From Candidatus Viadribacter manganicus (lineage in GTDB: Bacteria; Pseudomonadota; Alphaproteobacteria; Caulobacterales; Aquidulcibacteraceae): a stretch of DNA of 64,000 nucleotides. The notes beneath the pieces are model-generated. The model was not told the origin of the DNA, ran no database searches, and saw only the letters and a list, made by a program, of their open reading frames with translations. A program made the translations under genes and the position numbers. Location of the stretch: contig NZ_CP013244.1 in assembly GCF_001679665.1 (NCBI RefSeq), forward strand, positions 3,655,001 through 3,719,000. Reading direction: 5' to 3'. Positions 18,138 through 28,324 of the stretch are shown here, piece by piece; within the stretch, counting starts at the first letter, position 1, and each line of letters starts with the position of its first letter.

Positions 18138-18164
18138 TTGACGCCCAGGTTTCCCGTCTATAGG
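18138..18164 (+). promoter_or_regulatory. probable promoter of the S10 operon
   Basis: CTTGACG with TTGACG at 18138-18143 and TATAGG at 18159-18164, spacer 15 bases (slightly short). It lies 259 bases before rpsJ, leaving a long structured leader. The TTGAC element directly after the GIN gene stop makes this the most likely start point for the long r-protein transcript. Confidence 0.5.
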
Positions 18165-18422
18165 AAACCGCCCTTCGAGCCGGCTGTAAGCTTATGCTTA
18201 GACGCGGTTCGCAAGCTACGCGGCAGCTTCCTCGGACAAGCGAGGTTGAGCGGGCGGGGTAAAAGCCCCGTAAGACCAGCGTTTTTTGCGATCCACTCTT
18301 TCATAGCGCCGTCCGTCTCGGGCGGCGTTTTTCTCGTCGGTGGGTCCAAAACGGACGCGCCGCCGTGTTTTGCGTTCAGCGGCGTAAGTCGCGGCGCGAG
18401 AGAATTTGGGAAGACTTTGGCG
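18165..18422 (+). promoter_or_regulatory. structured 5' leader of the S10 operon with terminator-like hairpin
   Basis: About 258 bases of non-coding leader. It contains a hairpin CCTCG/CGAGG (around 18227-18243), a hairpin CGGGG/CCCCG (around 18254-18270) followed at a distance by a T6 run, and a terminator-like stem CGCCGTCC/GGGCGGCG followed by T5 (around 18308-18335). This architecture suits attenuation or r-protein feedback as in other S10 leaders, but no specific L4-binding element is recognisable. The last hairpin could alternatively terminate transcripts from the GIN gene. Confidence 0.5.
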
Positions 18423-18737
18423 ATGATGCAGCAAAACATCCGGATCAGGCTCAAGGCCTTTGATCACCGCACGCTCGATCTGTCGGCGAAGGAAATTGTG
18501 TCGACGGCGAAGCGCACGGGCGCAACGGTGATCGGCCCGGTGCCGCTGCCGACGCGCATCGAGAAGTTCACGGTCAACCGTTCGCCTCACGTCGACAAGA
18601 AGAGCCGCGAGCAATTTGAAATCCGCACGTTCAAGCGCGTGCTCGATATCGTCCAACCGACTCCGCAAACGGTCGATGCTCTGATGAAGCTCGACCTGTC
18701 AGCTGGCGTCGACGTGCAAATCCAAGTCCTGGGTTGA
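18423..18737 (+). CDS. rpsJ: 30S ribosomal protein S10
   Basis: 104 residues from ATG 18423 (ATG 18426 also possible). Starts with [13 protein letters not shown] and has the G-P-V-P-L-P-T-R loop, both canonical for S10 (102-105 residues in Alphaproteobacteria). The frame upstream to 18138 is leader sequence, not coding. First gene of the S10-spc superoperon; S10 is also the NusE transcription antitermination factor. Confidence 0.97.
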   Translation: MMQQNIRIRLKAFDHRTLDLSAKEIVSTAKRTGATVIGPVPLPTRIEKFTVNRSPHVDKKSREQFEIRTFKRVLDIVQPTPQTVDALMKLDLSAGVDVQIQVLG

Positions 18738-18742
18738 TAGCG

Positions 18743-19552
18743 ATGGCTCAAGAACAATCCCGTCGCACTGGCGTCATCGCGCGCAAGGTCGGCATGATGC
18801 GCGTCTTCGGTGAAGACAACGCACACATCCCGGTGACCGTGCTCGATCTCGCTGGCTGCCAAGTTGTCGGCCGCCGCACGGTCAACGCTGAAGAGTACAA
18901 AAACTCTGCCGGCGAAGCCGTTGCGCTGAAGCCGAAGAAGTCGCGCAAGAACGACAAGGGCGGCGCGCCCGCTCGTGAAGCCAAGGGCGACGGCTATAAT
19001 GCTGTGCAACTCGCTGCCGGCGCGACGAAAGCAAAGAATAAGACGGCTGCGGAACGCGGTCAGTTTGCGCGTGCCAAGGTCGAGCCGAAGGCGGTGGTTC
19101 GCGAATTCCGCGTTTCGGAAGACAATCTTCTGCCGGTCGGTGCGTTGATTTCTGCTGAACACTTCGTTCCGGGCCAGAAGGTTGATGTCGCTGGCATAAG
19201 CGTCGGTAAGGGCTTCGCCGGCGCCATGAAGCGCTGGAACTTCGGCGGTCTCCGCGCCACGCACGGCGTTTCGGTCTCGCACCGCTCGCACGGTTCGACG
19301 GGTCAACGCCAGGATCCGGGCAAGGTCTTCAAAGGCAAGAAGATGGCCGGTCACCTCGGTGACGAGCGCGTCTCTGTTCAAAATCTGCAAATCGTCCGCG
19401 TCGATGCCGAGCGCGGACTTTTGTTTGTCCGTGGTGCAGTGCCCGGCGCCGACGGCGGCTGGGTTGAAGTGCGCGACGCTGCGAAGGCCGTGCTTCCGAA
19501 GGAAGCGCCGAAGCCTGCTGGCGTTCGCCAAGCGCAAGCCGCGGCTGAGTGA
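18743..19552 (+). CDS. rplC: 50S ribosomal protein L3
   Basis: 269 residues from ATG 18743, five bases after the rpsJ stop. Family motifs are seen: [12 protein letters not shown] at the start and the central [20 protein letters not shown] and K-M-A-G-H-L-G blocks that reach toward the peptidyl-transferase centre. It is longer than E. coli L3 (209), with a Lys/Ala-rich insertion at ~50-90 and a C-terminal tail, as in many Alphaproteobacteria. Confidence 0.97.
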   Translation: MAQEQSRRTGVIARKVGMMRVFGEDNAHIPVTVLDLAGCQVVGRRTVNAEEYKNSAGEAVALKPKKSRKNDKGGAPAREAKGDGYNAVQLAAGATKAKNKTAAERGQFARAKVEPKAVVREFRVSEDNLLPVGALISAEHFVPGQKVDVAGISVGKGFAGAMKRWNFGGLRATHGVSVSHRSHGSTGQRQDPGKVFKGKKMAGHLGDERVSVQNLQIVRVDAERGLLFVRGAVPGADGGWVEVRDAAKAVLPKEAPKPAGVRQAQAAAE

Positions 19553-19560
19553 GGGCGGAC

Positions 19561-20259
19561 ATGAAACTCAATATCCAAACTCTTGACGCCAAGGCGGCCG
19601 GATCGATCGATCTGGACGACGCCATTTTTGGCATCAAGGAAGTCCGCGCCGACATCCTGCAGCGTATGGTGAAGTATCAACTCGCCAAGCGCCGCGCCGG
19701 CACCCACAAGACGCAATCTCGCGGTGAGGTCTCGGTCACGCACTCTAAGCTTTATAAGCAAAAGGGCACTGGCCAAGCGCGTCACGGCGCGAAGAACGCC
19801 CCGATCTTCCGCGGCGGTGGTCACGCCCACAATCGTCTGCCGCGCGATTATACGCACGATCTGACGAAGAAGTTCCGTGCGCTTGCTCTGCGTCACGCCC
19901 TCTCCGCCAAGGCGAATGCCGGCGATATCGTCGTGATCGACGCGTTGACGGTGAAGGACGGCAAGACCTCGGCGCTCAAGAAGTCGCTGAGCAATCTGAA
20001 GCTGGAGAAGGCGTTGTTCATTGCTGGCGCCGAAGTCGACGCCGGTGTTGCTCGCGCCGCCCGCAACATTCCGTACATCGACGTTCTGCCGAACGCCGGT
20101 CTCAACGTTTACGACATCCTGCGCGCCGAAAAGCTGGTGCTGACACAAGACGCCGTGAACGCGATCCACGAGCGTTTCAAGGACAAGGCCGGTAAGGCCG
20201 AAGCTGCGCCGAAGAACCGCGCTGCGAAGAAAACCGAAGCTGAAGGGGCCGCGGCATGA
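19561..20259 (+). CDS. rplD: 50S ribosomal protein L4
   Basis: 232 residues from ATG 19561. The long tentacle loop is seen as G-E-V-x-x-S...[14 protein letters not shown], which lines the exit tunnel. The C-terminal ~25 residues are a Lys/Ala/Glu extension beyond the E. coli length (201). In E. coli L4 represses the S10 operon; whether it does so here is not known. It overlaps rplW by four bases. Confidence 0.97.
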   Translation: MKLNIQTLDAKAAGSIDLDDAIFGIKEVRADILQRMVKYQLAKRRAGTHKTQSRGEVSVTHSKLYKQKGTGQARHGAKNAPIFRGGGHAHNRLPRDYTHDLTKKFRALALRHALSAKANAGDIVVIDALTVKDGKTSALKKSLSNLKLEKALFIAGAEVDAGVARAARNIPYIDVLPNAGLNVYDILRAEKLVLTQDAVNAIHERFKDKAGKAEAAPKNRAAKKTEAEGAAA

Positions 20260-20552
20260 GCGCGCTCAACAAACATTACGACACCATCATCGCGCCGGTG
20301 ATCACGGAAAAGGCTACTCTGCTTTCCGAGCAGAACAAGGTCGTCTTCCGCGTTCCGCTTACGGCGACGAAGAAGGACATCAAGGAAGCTGTCGAAGCTC
20401 TTTTCAAAGTCAAAGTGGGCGCGGTGAACACCATCGTCCGCAAAGGCAAGGTGAAGAACTTCCGCGGCACGCCGGGCAAGCGCTCCGACCACAAGAACGC
20501 GGTCGTGACCCTGCTCGACGGTTACTCAATTGACGTGACGACGGGGCTCTAA
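20256..20552 (+). CDS. rplW: 50S ribosomal protein L23
   Basis: 98 residues, overlapping the rplD stop (ATGA). Matches L23: [12 protein letters not shown] near the start and [15 protein letters not shown] in the middle. L23 sits at the tunnel exit and docks trigger factor and SRP. Confidence 0.97.
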   Translation: MSALNKHYDTIIAPVITEKATLLSEQNKVVFRVPLTATKKDIKEAVEALFKVKVGAVNTIVRKGKVKNFRGTPGKRSDHKNAVVTLLDGYSIDVTTGL

Positions 20553-20553
20553 G

Positions 20554-21390
20554 ATGGCGTTGAAGACTTTCCGCCCGACCTCACCGGGTCGCCGTCAGCT
20601 CGTGATCGTTGATCGCGCTGAGCTGCACAAGGGCAAGCCGGTAAAGGCGTTGACCGAAGGCCTGACGAAGTCCGGCGGTCGCAACAACGTTGGCCGCGTG
20701 ACGGCTTTCCGCACCGGTGGCGGCCACAAGCGCACCTACCGCAAGATCGACTTTAAGCGTCGTAAGTGGGGCGTTGAAGCGAAGGTCGAGCGTCTTGAGT
20801 ACGATCCGAACCGTACGGCTTGGATCGCCCTCATCAAGTACACCGACGGTGAAGTGGCCTACATCATCGCGCCGCAACGCTTGAAGGTCGGCGACACGGT
20901 CGTCGCCAACGAGCGCGTGGACGTGAAGCCCGGCAACGCGATGCCGTTGAAGTCGATTCCGGTCGGCACAATCGTTCACAACATCGAGTTGAAGCCGTTG
21001 AAGGGCGCCCAAATGGCGCGCTCGGCCGGCACCTACGCTCAAGTCGTTGGCCGTGATGCTGGCTTCGCCCAGCTCCGCATGGCTTCCGGCGAAGTGCGTA
21101 TGGTTCAGGACGTTTGCATGGCCACGATCGGCGCTGTGTCGAACCCCGACAACATGAACGAAGTCTGGGGCAAGGCTGGCCGCACGAAGTGGCTTGGCCG
21201 CAAGCCCAGCGTTCGCGGCGTCGCCATGAACCCGGTCGATCACCCCCACGGTGGTGGTGAAGGCAAAACCTCAGGCGGCCGTCACCCGGTCACGCCTTGG
21301 GGCAAGAAAACCCGCGGTCCGAAGACCCGCAAAACCAAGCCGTCGGATCGTCTGATCATCCGTCGTCGTCACTCGAAGAAAGTGAGCTAA
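20554..21390 (+). CDS. rplB: 50S ribosomal protein L2
   Basis: 278 residues, starting one base after the rplW stop. It begins [13 protein letters not shown] and contains the conserved [15 protein letters not shown] loop needed at the peptidyl-transferase centre. Length and order are standard. Confidence 0.98.
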   Translation: MALKTFRPTSPGRRQLVIVDRAELHKGKPVKALTEGLTKSGGRNNVGRVTAFRTGGGHKRTYRKIDFKRRKWGVEAKVERLEYDPNRTAWIALIKYTDGEVAYIIAPQRLKVGDTVVANERVDVKPGNAMPLKSIPVGTIVHNIELKPLKGAQMARSAGTYAQVVGRDAGFAQLRMASGEVRMVQDVCMATIGAVSNPDNMNEVWGKAGRTKWLGRKPSVRGVAMNPVDHPHGGGEGKTSGGRHPVTPWGKKTRGPKTRKTKPSDRLIIRRRHSKKVS

Positions 21391-21395
21391 TCCAG

Positions 21396-21674
21396 ATGCC
21401 GCGTTCTGTTTGGAAAGGCCCGTTCGTCGACGGTTATCTCATCGCCAAGGCCGAAAAGGCTGCAGGCTCAGGCCGTCGTGAGCAGATCAAAACCTGGTCG
21501 CGCCGCTCCACCATCATGCCGCAATTCGTCGGCCTCACGTTCCAAGTTCACAACGGCAAGCAATTCACGCCGGTGCTCGTGAGCGAAGACATGGTCGGCC
21601 ACAAGCTCGGCGAGTTCGCGCCGACGCGGAACTATTTCGGCCACGGCGCCGATAAGAAGGCGAAGAGGAAGTAA
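21396..21674 (+). CDS. rpsS: 30S ribosomal protein S19
   Basis: 92 residues from ATG 21396. Contains [11 protein letters not shown] and [11 protein letters not shown], diagnostic for S19. The frame upstream to 21297 is inside rplB and is not the start. Confidence 0.97.
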   Translation: MPRSVWKGPFVDGYLIAKAEKAAGSGRREQIKTWSRRSTIMPQFVGLTFQVHNGKQFTPVLVSEDMVGHKLGEFAPTRNYFGHGADKKAKRK

Positions 21675-21677
21675 GCC

Positions 21678-22103
21678 ATGATCGCCGCCTCAGAAAAGCA
21701 GCGCACGCCGGAGGGCAAGAATCGCCGCCGCGAAGCTTCGAACGAAGCGAAGGCGATTCTGCGCACGCTCCGCATCAGCCCGCAAAAGCTGAATTTGGTC
21801 GCTCAGTCGATCCGTGGTCTCTCGGCTGAGAAGGCCGTGAACGAGCTGCGCTTTAGCCAAAAGCGCATCGCCAAGGACGTGCTGAAGTGCCTGAAGTCGG
21901 CGATCGATAACGCCGAAAACAATCACGGCCTCGACGTCGACGGTCTTGTGGTTGCGCAAGCGCACGTCGGCAAGAACATCACGATGAAGCGCATGCACAC
22001 GCGCGCTCGTGGTCGCGGCGTTCGCATCGAAAAAATGTTCTCTCAACTCACCATCGTGCTGCGCGATACGACCAAGCAGCCCGAAAAAGCTGAGGCCGCC
22101 TAA
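21678..22103 (+). CDS. rplV: 50S ribosomal protein L22
   Basis: 141 residues. The body has [11 protein letters not shown] and the hairpin-loop motif [12 protein letters not shown] that reaches into the exit tunnel. A charged ~20-residue N-terminal extension precedes the usual start (L22 is ~110 in E. coli; 125-140 is common in Alphaproteobacteria). The stop shares one base with the rpsC start (TAATG). Confidence 0.97.
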   Translation: MIAASEKQRTPEGKNRRREASNEAKAILRTLRISPQKLNLVAQSIRGLSAEKAVNELRFSQKRIAKDVLKCLKSAIDNAENNHGLDVDGLVVAQAHVGKNITMKRMHTRARGRGVRIEKMFSQLTIVLRDTTKQPEKAEAA

Positions 22104-22906
22104 TGGGTCAGAAAGTCAATCCGATCGGTCTGCGCCTGGGCGTGAACCGCACGTGGGATTCGCGTTGGTACGCCAACACAAAGGACTACGCGCGTCTCCT
22201 CCACGAAGACATCAAGATCCGCGCATTCCTTCGCGAGAAGCTGAATGCCGCCGGCATCTCGAAAATCATCATCGAGCGTCCGCTGAAGAAGTGCCGCGTC
22301 ACGGTTCACACCGCAAAGCCGGGCGTCGTCATCGGCAAGAAGGGCGCTGACATCGAGAAGCTCCGCAAGGAACTCGCGAAGATGGCGCCTGGCGCCGAGG
22401 TTCACTTGAACCTCGTTGAAGTCCGCAAGCCGGAAACCGACGCTATGCTGGTCGCCGAAGGCGTCGCCCAGCAGCTCGAGCGTCGCGTTGCGTTCCGCCG
22501 CGCCATGAAGCGCGCGATGCAGTCGGCCATGCGCCTCGGCGCGCAAGGCATCCGCATCAACGTTTCGGGCCGTCTCGGCGGCGCAGAAATCGCGCGCATG
22601 GAATGGTATCGCGAAGGCCGCGTGCCGTTGCACACGCTGCGTGCTGACGTCGATTACGGCTTCACCGAAGCCGACACCGCGTACGGCAAGATCGGCGTGA
22701 AGGTTTGGGTCTTCAAAGGCGAGATCCTTGAGCACGATCCGATGGCGCAAGATAAGCGTTCGCTCGAAACCGGCGAGAGCCGTGAGCGTCGCGATCGCGA
22801 TGACCGTGGCCCGCGTGGCCCGCGCGAAGATCGTCCGCCGGGCGACCGTCCGCGTCGTGGCCGCCGCCCGTCGCGTGATGAAGCTGGCTCAGAGTCGGAG
22901 GCATAA
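22103..22906 (+). CDS. rpsC: 30S ribosomal protein S3 with Arg-rich C-terminal extension
   Basis: 267 residues. It starts [12 protein letters not shown]. The KH domain motif V-I-G-K-K-G lies near residues 75-80, and the C-terminal domain has [15 protein letters not shown]. After the usual end (~220) there is a ~45-residue tail of Arg, Asp, Gly and Pro. S3 with S4 and S5 forms the mRNA entry ring, so this tail would lie at the entry site. A similar low-complexity extension occurs on S5. Confidence 0.97.
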   Translation: MGQKVNPIGLRLGVNRTWDSRWYANTKDYARLLHEDIKIRAFLREKLNAAGISKIIIERPLKKCRVTVHTAKPGVVIGKKGADIEKLRKELAKMAPGAEVHLNLVEVRKPETDAMLVAEGVAQQLERRVAFRRAMKRAMQSAMRLGAQGIRINVSGRLGGAEIARMEWYREGRVPLHTLRADVDYGFTEADTAYGKIGVKVWVFKGEILEHDPMAQDKRSLETGESRERRDRDDRGPRGPREDRPPGDRPRRGRRPSRDEAGSESEA

Positions 22907-22912
22907 CCCACC

Positions 22913-23329
22913 ATGATGCAGCCGAAGAAAACCAAGTTCCGGCGTGCCCATAAGGGCCGCATCAAAGGGAACACCAAGGGTGGCAGCGCTCTCAACTTTG
23001 GCCAGTTTGGCCTGAAGGCGCTTGAACCGAACCGCGTCAACGCGCGTGAGATCGAAGCTGCTCGTCGCGCCATCACGCGCGAAATGAAGCGCCAAGGTCG
23101 CGTGTGGATCCGAATCTTCCCGGACGTGCCGGTTTCGCAAAAGCCGGTCGAAGTCCGCATGGGTAAGGGCAAGGGCGCGGTTGAGTTTTGGGCCGCGCGC
23201 GTCGCGCCTGGCCGGATCATGTTCGAAATCGACGGCGTGCCGGAAACGGTTGCGCGAGAGTCGCTGCGTCTCGGCGCCGCGAAGCTGTCGGTTCGCACCA
23301 AGATCGTCGCTCGGATTGAGGGCCTCTGA
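22913..23329 (+). CDS. rplP: 50S ribosomal protein L16
   Basis: 138 residues. Conserved [13 protein letters not shown] and [12 protein letters not shown] are present. Two adjacent ATG codons open the frame (M-M-Q-P-K); the second gives the typical start. L16 organises tRNA at the A site. Confidence 0.97.
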   Translation: MMQPKKTKFRRAHKGRIKGNTKGGSALNFGQFGLKALEPNRVNAREIEAARRAITREMKRQGRVWIRIFPDVPVSQKPVEVRMGKGKGAVEFWAARVAPGRIMFEIDGVPETVARESLRLGAAKLSVRTKIVARIEGL

Positions 23330-23331
23330 TT

Positions 23332-23541
23332 ATGGCAAGCCAAGACGTCAAATCCGTCCGTGAAAAGGACGCCGCCGCTCTGAAGGACGAACTCTCCTCG
23401 CTGAAGAAGGAGCAGTTCAACCTGCGCTTCCAGCAAGCGACCGGCCAACTCGAAAAGTCCTCGCGCATCCGCGAAGTTCGTCGCGCTATCGCGCGCACGA
23501 AGACGGTGCTGCGTGAGAAGTCACCGAAAGCGAAAGTTTAA
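23332..23541 (+). CDS. rpmC: 50S ribosomal protein L29
   Basis: 69 residues, two-helix L29 fold. The [16 protein letters not shown] segment and [11 protein letters not shown] are diagnostic. It lies at the tunnel exit with L23. Confidence 0.96.
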   Translation: MASQDVKSVREKDAAALKDELSSLKKEQFNLRFQQATGQLEKSSRIREVRRAIARTKTVLREKSPKAKV

Positions 23542-23544
23542 GCC

Positions 23545-23784
23545 ATGCCGCGCCGCGTGATGCAGGGAACGATTGTGAGCGATAAGGGCGACAAGACTGT
23601 CGTCGTGCAGGTGGAACGCACCTATCTGCACCCGCTCCTGAAGAAGACGGTTCGTCGGTCGGCGAAGTTCCACGCCCATGACGAAGCCAACGCCTTCAAG
23701 ACCGGCGAAAAGGTCGAGATTCAAGAATGCCCGCCGAAGTCCAAGCTGAAACGCTGGGAAGTCGTCGGCCGCGTCGGAGCATGA
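23545..23784 (+). CDS. rpsQ: 30S ribosomal protein S17
   Basis: 79 residues. [16 protein letters not shown] near the start and [20 protein letters not shown] match S17. It is an early-binding 16S rRNA protein. Confidence 0.97.
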   Translation: MPRRVMQGTIVSDKGDKTVVVQVERTYLHPLLKKTVRRSAKFHAHDEANAFKTGEKVEIQECPPKSKLKRWEVVGRVGA

Positions 23785-23788
23785 TGCC

Positions 23789-24157
23789 ATGATCCAGATG
23801 CAAACCAACCTCGAGGTCGCCGACAATTCCGGCGCCAAGCGCGTGATGTGCATCAAGGTGCTTGGTGGCTCGAAGCGCCGCTACGCCACCGTGGGCGACA
23901 TCATCGTCGTTTCCGTCAAGGAAGCGATGCCGCGCGGCCGCGTTAAGAAGGGCGACGTTCGCAAAGCCATCGTCGTGCGCGTTTCGAAAGACATCAAGCG
24001 CAAGGACGGCTCGACCATTCGCTTCGACTCGAACGCTGCGGTTCTGATTAACAACCAAGGCGAGCCGATCGGCACGCGTATCTTCGGACCGGTGCCGCGC
24101 GAACTGCGCGCGAAGAACCAGATGAAGATCATCTCGCTCGCGCCGGAGGTTCTCTAA
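23789..24157 (+). CDS. rplN: 50S ribosomal protein L14
   Basis: 122 residues, the standard length. Starts [17 protein letters not shown] and has [18 protein letters not shown]. First gene of the classic spc operon segment, here continuous with the S10 block. Confidence 0.98.
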   Translation: MIQMQTNLEVADNSGAKRVMCIKVLGGSKRRYATVGDIIVVSVKEAMPRGRVKKGDVRKAIVVRVSKDIKRKDGSTIRFDSNAAVLINNQGEPIGTRIFGPVPRELRAKNQMKIISLAPEVL

Positions 24158-24478
24158 ATGACCGCCCGCATTAAAAAAGACGACACCGTCATCATCATCG
24201 CCGGCAAGGACAAGGGTCGCTCGGGCCGTGTTCTGAAAGTGCTGCCGAAGGAAGAACGCGTCGTCGTTGAAGGCCTCAACCTCGTGAAGCGCCACACGGC
24301 GCCGAATGTCACGCATCCGAACGGCGGCGTGATCGCGAAGGAAGCCTCGCTTCATATCTCCAATGTCGCTCTGCGTGACCCGAAGACGGGCAAGCCGACG
24401 CGCGTTGGTTTCAAGACGAACGACAAGGGCGTGAAGGTCCGCGTGGCCAAGGGCTCGGGAGTTGAAATCGATGTCTGA
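24158..24478 (+). CDS. rplX: 50S ribosomal protein L24
   Basis: 106 residues, starting on the base after the rplN stop. The KOW motif is visible as [16 protein letters not shown]. It starts assembly of the large subunit. It overlaps rplE by eight bases. Confidence 0.97.
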   Translation: MTARIKKDDTVIIIAGKDKGRSGRVLKVLPKEERVVVEGLNLVKRHTAPNVTHPNGGVIAKEASLHISNVALRDPKTGKPTRVGFKTNDKGVKVRVAKGSGVEIDV

Positions 24479-25124
24479 GTCGCCTGCAGATAAGGGCGCG
24501 AAGGCCAAAGCGGCTGCAGCGGAAAAGAAAGCGAAGGCTGCTGCCGGCGCTGGAAAGCCGCGTGAGGCAAAGCCGGCTGGCTACACGCCGCGTTTGAAAG
24601 AACGCTACAGCAAGGAAATTCGCGCCAAGCTGAAGAACGAGTTCAAGTACACGAATGAGATGCAGATACCGCGTCTCGAGAAGATCGTGCTGAACATGGG
24701 GGTCGGCGAAGCCACCGCGGACTCCAAGAAACTGACGTCAGCGATCGAAGCGCTCACAGCCATCTCCGGTCAAAAGCCGGTGGCTACCAAGGCACGCAAG
24801 TCGATCGCGGCATTCAAGCTTCGCGAAGGCATGAGTATCGGCGCGAAGGTCACGCTTCGCAAAGATCAAATGTACGAGTTCTTGGACCGCCTGGTCACGA
24901 TCGCGCTCCCGCGCGTGAAGGACTTCCGTGGCCTGAACGGCAAGAGTTTCGATGGCCGTGGCAACTACGCCATGGGCATCAAGGAACACATCGTGTTTCC
25001 TGAAATCAATTACGACCAAATCGATCAGATTTGGGGTCTTGATATCGTCGTTTGCACCACCGCGCGCACCGACGACGAAGCCAAGGCTTTGTTGAAAGAA
25101 TTCGATTTCCCGTTCCGGAACTGA
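24471..25124 (+). CDS. rplE: 50S ribosomal protein L5 with Lys/Ala N-terminal extension
   Basis: 217 residues from ATG 24471 (E. coli L5 has 179). The conserved body begins near residue 38 with P-R-L-K-E-R-Y and includes [13 protein letters not shown] and [14 protein letters not shown]. The ~37-residue start is almost only Ala, Lys, Glu and Gly. An ATG at 24462 is also in frame. L5 binds 5S rRNA in the central protuberance. Confidence 0.97.
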   Translation: MSESPADKGAKAKAAAAEKKAKAAAGAGKPREAKPAGYTPRLKERYSKEIRAKLKNEFKYTNEMQIPRLEKIVLNMGVGEATADSKKLTSAIEALTAISGQKPVATKARKSIAAFKLREGMSIGAKVTLRKDQMYEFLDRLVTIALPRVKDFRGLNGKSFDGRGNYAMGIKEHIVFPEINYDQIDQIWGLDIVVCTTARTDDEAKALLKEFDFPFRN

Positions 25125-25172
25125 TCGCCGCAAGCGATCCACCCCAGAACGCACCGGGAGAGAGTAGAGAGT

Positions 25173-25478
25173 ATGGCCAAGACCAGTTCAATTGAACGCA
25201 ACAAGAAGCGTGAACGGCTTTCGAAGCAGTTCGCAGCTCGCCGCGCCAAGCTGCGCGCCACTGCGCTGAACGAAGACCTTCCGTTGGAAGAGCGTTTCGC
25301 CGCCCGCTTGAAGCTGGCGCAACTGCCGCGCAACTCGTCGCCGACGCGTGTTCGCAATCGCTGCGAGCTCACCGGTCGTCCGCGCGCGTTTTATCGCAAG
25401 CTGAAACTCTCGCGTATCGCGCTCCGTGAACTGGCCTCGAACGGCCAGATCCCGGGCATGGTCAAGTCGAGCTGGTAA
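25173..25478 (+). CDS. rpsN: 30S ribosomal protein S14 (zinc-free type)
   Basis: 101 residues, preceded by GGGAGAGAG. The long form of S14 without the C-x-x-C pairs: the usual zinc region here reads [11 protein letters not shown]. The end [12 protein letters not shown] is diagnostic. Confidence 0.97.
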   Translation: MAKTSSIERNKKRERLSKQFAARRAKLRATALNEDLPLEERFAARLKLAQLPRNSSPTRVRNRCELTGRPRAFYRKLKLSRIALRELASNGQIPGMVKSSW

Positions 25479-25492
25479 GGGAGCGTCGATAG

Positions 25493-25888
25493 ATGAACAT
25501 CAACGATCCTGTCGGCGATCTGATCACCCGCATCCGCAACGCCCATCTGCGTGGCCGTTCGAAGACGCTTTCGCCGGCTTCGACGCTCCGCACGCGCGTT
25601 CTTCAAGTTTTGAAGGATGAAGGCTACATCCGCGACTTCCGTGAGATCGAAAAAGAGGGCCGCAAGGAACTCGAGATCGAGCTGAAGTATTTCGAAGGCG
25701 CGCCGGCGATCCACGAGATCACGCGCGTTTCGAAGCCGGGCCGCCGTGTCTATTCTTCGATCAAAGATCTTCGCCTCGTCCGTAACGGCCTCGGCATTTC
25801 GATCATCTCGACCCCTAAGGGCGTGATGAGCGACAACGCTGCTCGTGACGCGAACGTGGGCGGCGAAGTCCTCTGCGAGGTCTACTAA
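25493..25888 (+). CDS. rpsH: 30S ribosomal protein S8
   Basis: 131 residues. [14 protein letters not shown] at the start and the [10 protein letters not shown] segment with G-G-E-V-L-C-E-V-Y at the end are typical. In E. coli S8 represses the spc operon; no matching operator was recognised here. Confidence 0.97.
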   Translation: MNINDPVGDLITRIRNAHLRGRSKTLSPASTLRTRVLQVLKDEGYIRDFREIEKEGRKELEIELKYFEGAPAIHEITRVSKPGRRVYSSIKDLRLVRNGLGISIISTPKGVMSDNAARDANVGGEVLCEVY

Positions 25889-25889
25889 G

Positions 25890-26423
25890 ATGTCCCGCCT
25901 CGGTAAAAGACCGATCCCGGCTCCCAATGGCGTCACCATCACGGTGAAGGGCCAGGACGTGAGCGTTAAAGGCCCGAAGGGCACGCTGAACTTCCGCGCG
26001 CACGACGATGTCGAAGTCGCGTTCGGCAACGGCGAGCTCTCGGTAAAGCCGCGTCACGAAACCACGCGCGCCCGCGCGCTGTGGGGCACGACGCGCGCTG
26101 TTCTTGCGAACAACGTGAAGGGCGTCACCGAAGGGTTCGAAAAGAACCTGGAAATGACTGGCGTCGGCTATCGAGCAGCGATGCAGGGCAAGAATCTGCA
26201 GATGCAACTCGGCTACAGCCACGAGATCATCTACCAGCCGCCGGAAGGCATCACGATCGCGGTTCCGAAGCCGACCGAAATCAAGGTCAGCGGCGTTGAT
26301 CCGCAAGTCGTCGGCCAAGCCGCCGCCGAAATCCGCTCCTACCGTCCGCCGGAGCCCTATAAGGGCAAGGGCGTGCGCTATGCCGGCGAGTACATCCGCC
26401 GCAAGGAAGGCAAGAAGAAGTAA
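25890..26423 (+). CDS. rplF: 50S ribosomal protein L6
   Basis: 177 residues from ATG 25890, one base after the rpsH stop. [11 protein letters not shown] near the start, G-V-G-Y-R-A in the middle, and [11 protein letters not shown] near the end are diagnostic. The longer frame back to 25845 lies inside rpsH. Confidence 0.97.
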   Translation: MSRLGKRPIPAPNGVTITVKGQDVSVKGPKGTLNFRAHDDVEVAFGNGELSVKPRHETTRARALWGTTRAVLANNVKGVTEGFEKNLEMTGVGYRAAMQGKNLQMQLGYSHEIIYQPPEGITIAVPKPTEIKVSGVDPQVVGQAAAEIRSYRPPEPYKGKGVRYAGEYIRRKEGKKK

Positions 26424-26426
26424 GCC

Positions 26427-26783
26427 ATGGTCCGCAAGCTTAATCCCACTGAGCGCCGCGCCCAGCGCAATCGCAGCCGGCTGAAGAAGTTGGCTGGCGA
26501 AGGACGCCTTCGTCTTTCCGTCTTCCGCTCGTTGAAGCACATTTCGGCGCAGCTGATCGACGATGAGAAGGGCGTGACCGTCGCTTCCGCTTCGACGCTT
26601 GAAGAAGCCGTGAAGGCGAAGAGCTCGAACAAAGAAGGCGCCGCTGCTGTTGGCAAGCTCATCGCAGAACGTGCGATCGCCGCCGGCAGGAAGTCGGTCG
26701 TGTTCGATCGCGGTCGTTATGTATTCCATGGCCGGGTAAAAGCCCTGGCCGACGCCGCCCGTGAGGGCGGACTCGAATTCTGA
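26427..26783 (+). CDS. rplR: 50S ribosomal protein L18
   Basis: 118 residues, standard length. [14 protein letters not shown] and the final [17 protein letters not shown] are the conserved 5S rRNA-binding elements. Confidence 0.97.
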   Translation: MVRKLNPTERRAQRNRSRLKKLAGEGRLRLSVFRSLKHISAQLIDDEKGVTVASASTLEEAVKAKSSNKEGAAAVGKLIAERAIAAGRKSVVFDRGRYVFHGRVKALADAAREGGLEF

Positions 26784-26793
26784 GGAAGCTGAG

Positions 26794-27537
26794 ATGACGG
26801 ACGAAACCGCAGGCGGCCCGCCGGCCGACGCACCAGGTTCAGATCAGCGACCCGCTCGTGGCTCGCGCGGCCCACGCCGCGGTGGCCCAGGTGGTGGCGC
26901 TGGCCGTGGTCCGGGTGGCCCAGGCGGCGGACGTGGTCCGGGTGGCGGCCAAGGCCGTGGCCCGCGTCGCGATGACCGCAACCGCAACGCAGGTCCTGAA
27001 GAGCGCGCGGAAGGCGAACTGGTCGACAAACTCGTCGCCATCAACCGCGTCGCGAAAGTCGTGAAGGGCGGTAAGAACTTTGCGTTCGCAGCGCTCGTCG
27101 TCGTCGGCGACAAGAAGGGCCGCGTTGGCTTCGGTCACGGCAAGGCGCGCGAAGTGCCGGAAGCCATCCGCAAGGCGACTGAAGAGGCCAAGAAGTCGCT
27201 CGTGCGCGTTCCGCTTCGCGAAGGTCGCACGCTGCACCATGACGGCAACGGCCGTTGGGGTGCGGGCAAGGTCATGCTGCGTGCAGCGCCGGCCGGTACT
27301 GGTTTGATCGCCGGTGGTCCGATGCGCGCTGTGCTCGAAGTGTTGGGCGTCTCCGATGTCGTCGCCAAGTCGAAGGGTTCGTCGAACCCCTACAACATGG
27401 TGCGCGCCACGATCGACGCATTGAAAGAACAAAGCTCGCCGCGCCAAGTTGCGAACCGCCGTGGCCTGAAGGTCGCCGATCTGGTCGGCCGCCGTAAGGA
27501 TGGCGCGAGCCTCGGCGAAGTGCCGGCGGAGGGTTGA
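26794..27537 (+). CDS. rpsE: 30S ribosomal protein S5 with long Gly/Arg-rich N-terminal extension
   Basis: 247 residues from ATG 26794, ten bases after rplR (E. coli S5 has 167). The conserved body starts near residue 75 with [19 protein letters not shown] and contains [11 protein letters not shown]. The first ~70 residues are an acidic start and then an RGG-like stretch of Gly, Arg and Pro repeats. S5 lies at the mRNA entry channel, next to S3, which here also carries an Arg-rich tail. The extension is unusually long, and its composition suggests RNA binding (inference). Confidence 0.97.
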   Translation: MTDETAGGPPADAPGSDQRPARGSRGPRRGGPGGGAGRGPGGPGGGRGPGGGQGRGPRRDDRNRNAGPEERAEGELVDKLVAINRVAKVVKGGKNFAFAALVVVGDKKGRVGFGHGKAREVPEAIRKATEEAKKSLVRVPLREGRTLHHDGNGRWGAGKVMLRAAPAGTGLIAGGPMRAVLEVLGVSDVVAKSKGSSNPYNMVRATIDALKEQSSPRQVANRRGLKVADLVGRRKDGASLGEVPAEG

Positions 27538-27540
27538 TAG

Positions 27541-27744
27541 ATGGCGACCGCTAAAAAGAAAGCCGCTGGCGGCACGATTAAGGTTCGCCGCACTGGCAGC
27601 CCGATCCGCCGCGAATACGATCAACGCACCACGCTTCTCGGCCTCGGCCTGAAGCGCGCCAACCAAGTTGTTGAGCTTGAGGATACGCCTTCGATCCAAG
27701 GCATGATCCGCAAAGTCGCCCACTTGGTCGAAGTCGTGAAATAA
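27541..27744 (+). CDS. rpmD: 50S ribosomal protein L30
   Basis: 67 residues. The short L30 fold is clear: [12 protein letters not shown] near the start, then L-G-L-x-R and the M-I-x-K-V-x-H-L-V motif near the end. Confidence 0.96.
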   Translation: MATAKKKAAGGTIKVRRTGSPIRREYDQRTTLLGLGLKRANQVVELEDTPSIQGMIRKVAHLVEVVK

Positions 27745-27773
27745 CAGACGGCCTCGCCGTCGGAGCAAGTACG

Positions 27774-28259
27774 ATGAAACTGAACGAACTGGCCGATAAT
27801 CCGGGCTCAACCAAGAAGCTGATGCGCGTTGGACGCGGCGTCGGCTCCGGCAAGGGCAAGACCGGCGGACGTGGCGTGAAGGGACAAAAGTCCCGTCGCG
27901 GCGTGTCGATCAATGGTTTCGAAGGCGGTCAGATGCCGCTCCACATGCGTATGCCGAAGCGCGGCTTCAACGCGCTCAACAGCAAGAAGACGCAGTGGAT
28001 TAATCTGGCGACGCTGCAAAATGCGATCGATAACAAGAAGATCGACGCAAAGAACGAGATTACCGAGGATACGCTGGTGGAAGCTGGCGTCCTGCGCCGC
28101 AAGAAAGACGGCGTGCGCCTCCTTGCGCGCGGGGAGCTGAAAGCCAAAGTGAACATCACCGTTTCTGGCGCCTCCGCTGCAGCTATCGCTGCCGTGGAAA
28201 AGGCCGGCGGTAAGGTGACGCTGCTTAATCCGCCTGCGGCGGAAGAAGCAGCAGCCTAA
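27774..28259 (+). CDS. rplO: 50S ribosomal protein L15
   Basis: 161 residues. [12 protein letters not shown] and the [22 protein letters not shown] loop are diagnostic, as is [17 protein letters not shown]. Confidence 0.97.
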   Translation: MKLNELADNPGSTKKLMRVGRGVGSGKGKTGGRGVKGQKSRRGVSINGFEGGQMPLHMRMPKRGFNALNSKKTQWINLATLQNAIDNKKIDAKNEITEDTLVEAGVLRRKKDGVRLLARGELKAKVNITVSGASAAAIAAVEKAGGKVTLLNPPAAEEAAA

Positions 28260-28324
28260 GGTTCGCTCTCCGGACGGGGGAGTATTCCGGCCTCGCCGGA
28301 TAACATTCGGAGCAGCGCGCCCAC

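Noticed and set aside
18138..18422. N-terminal extension of S10 back to 18138
   Set aside because: The in-frame sequence is not S10-like, contains the promoter and hairpins, and S10 has a fixed short start.
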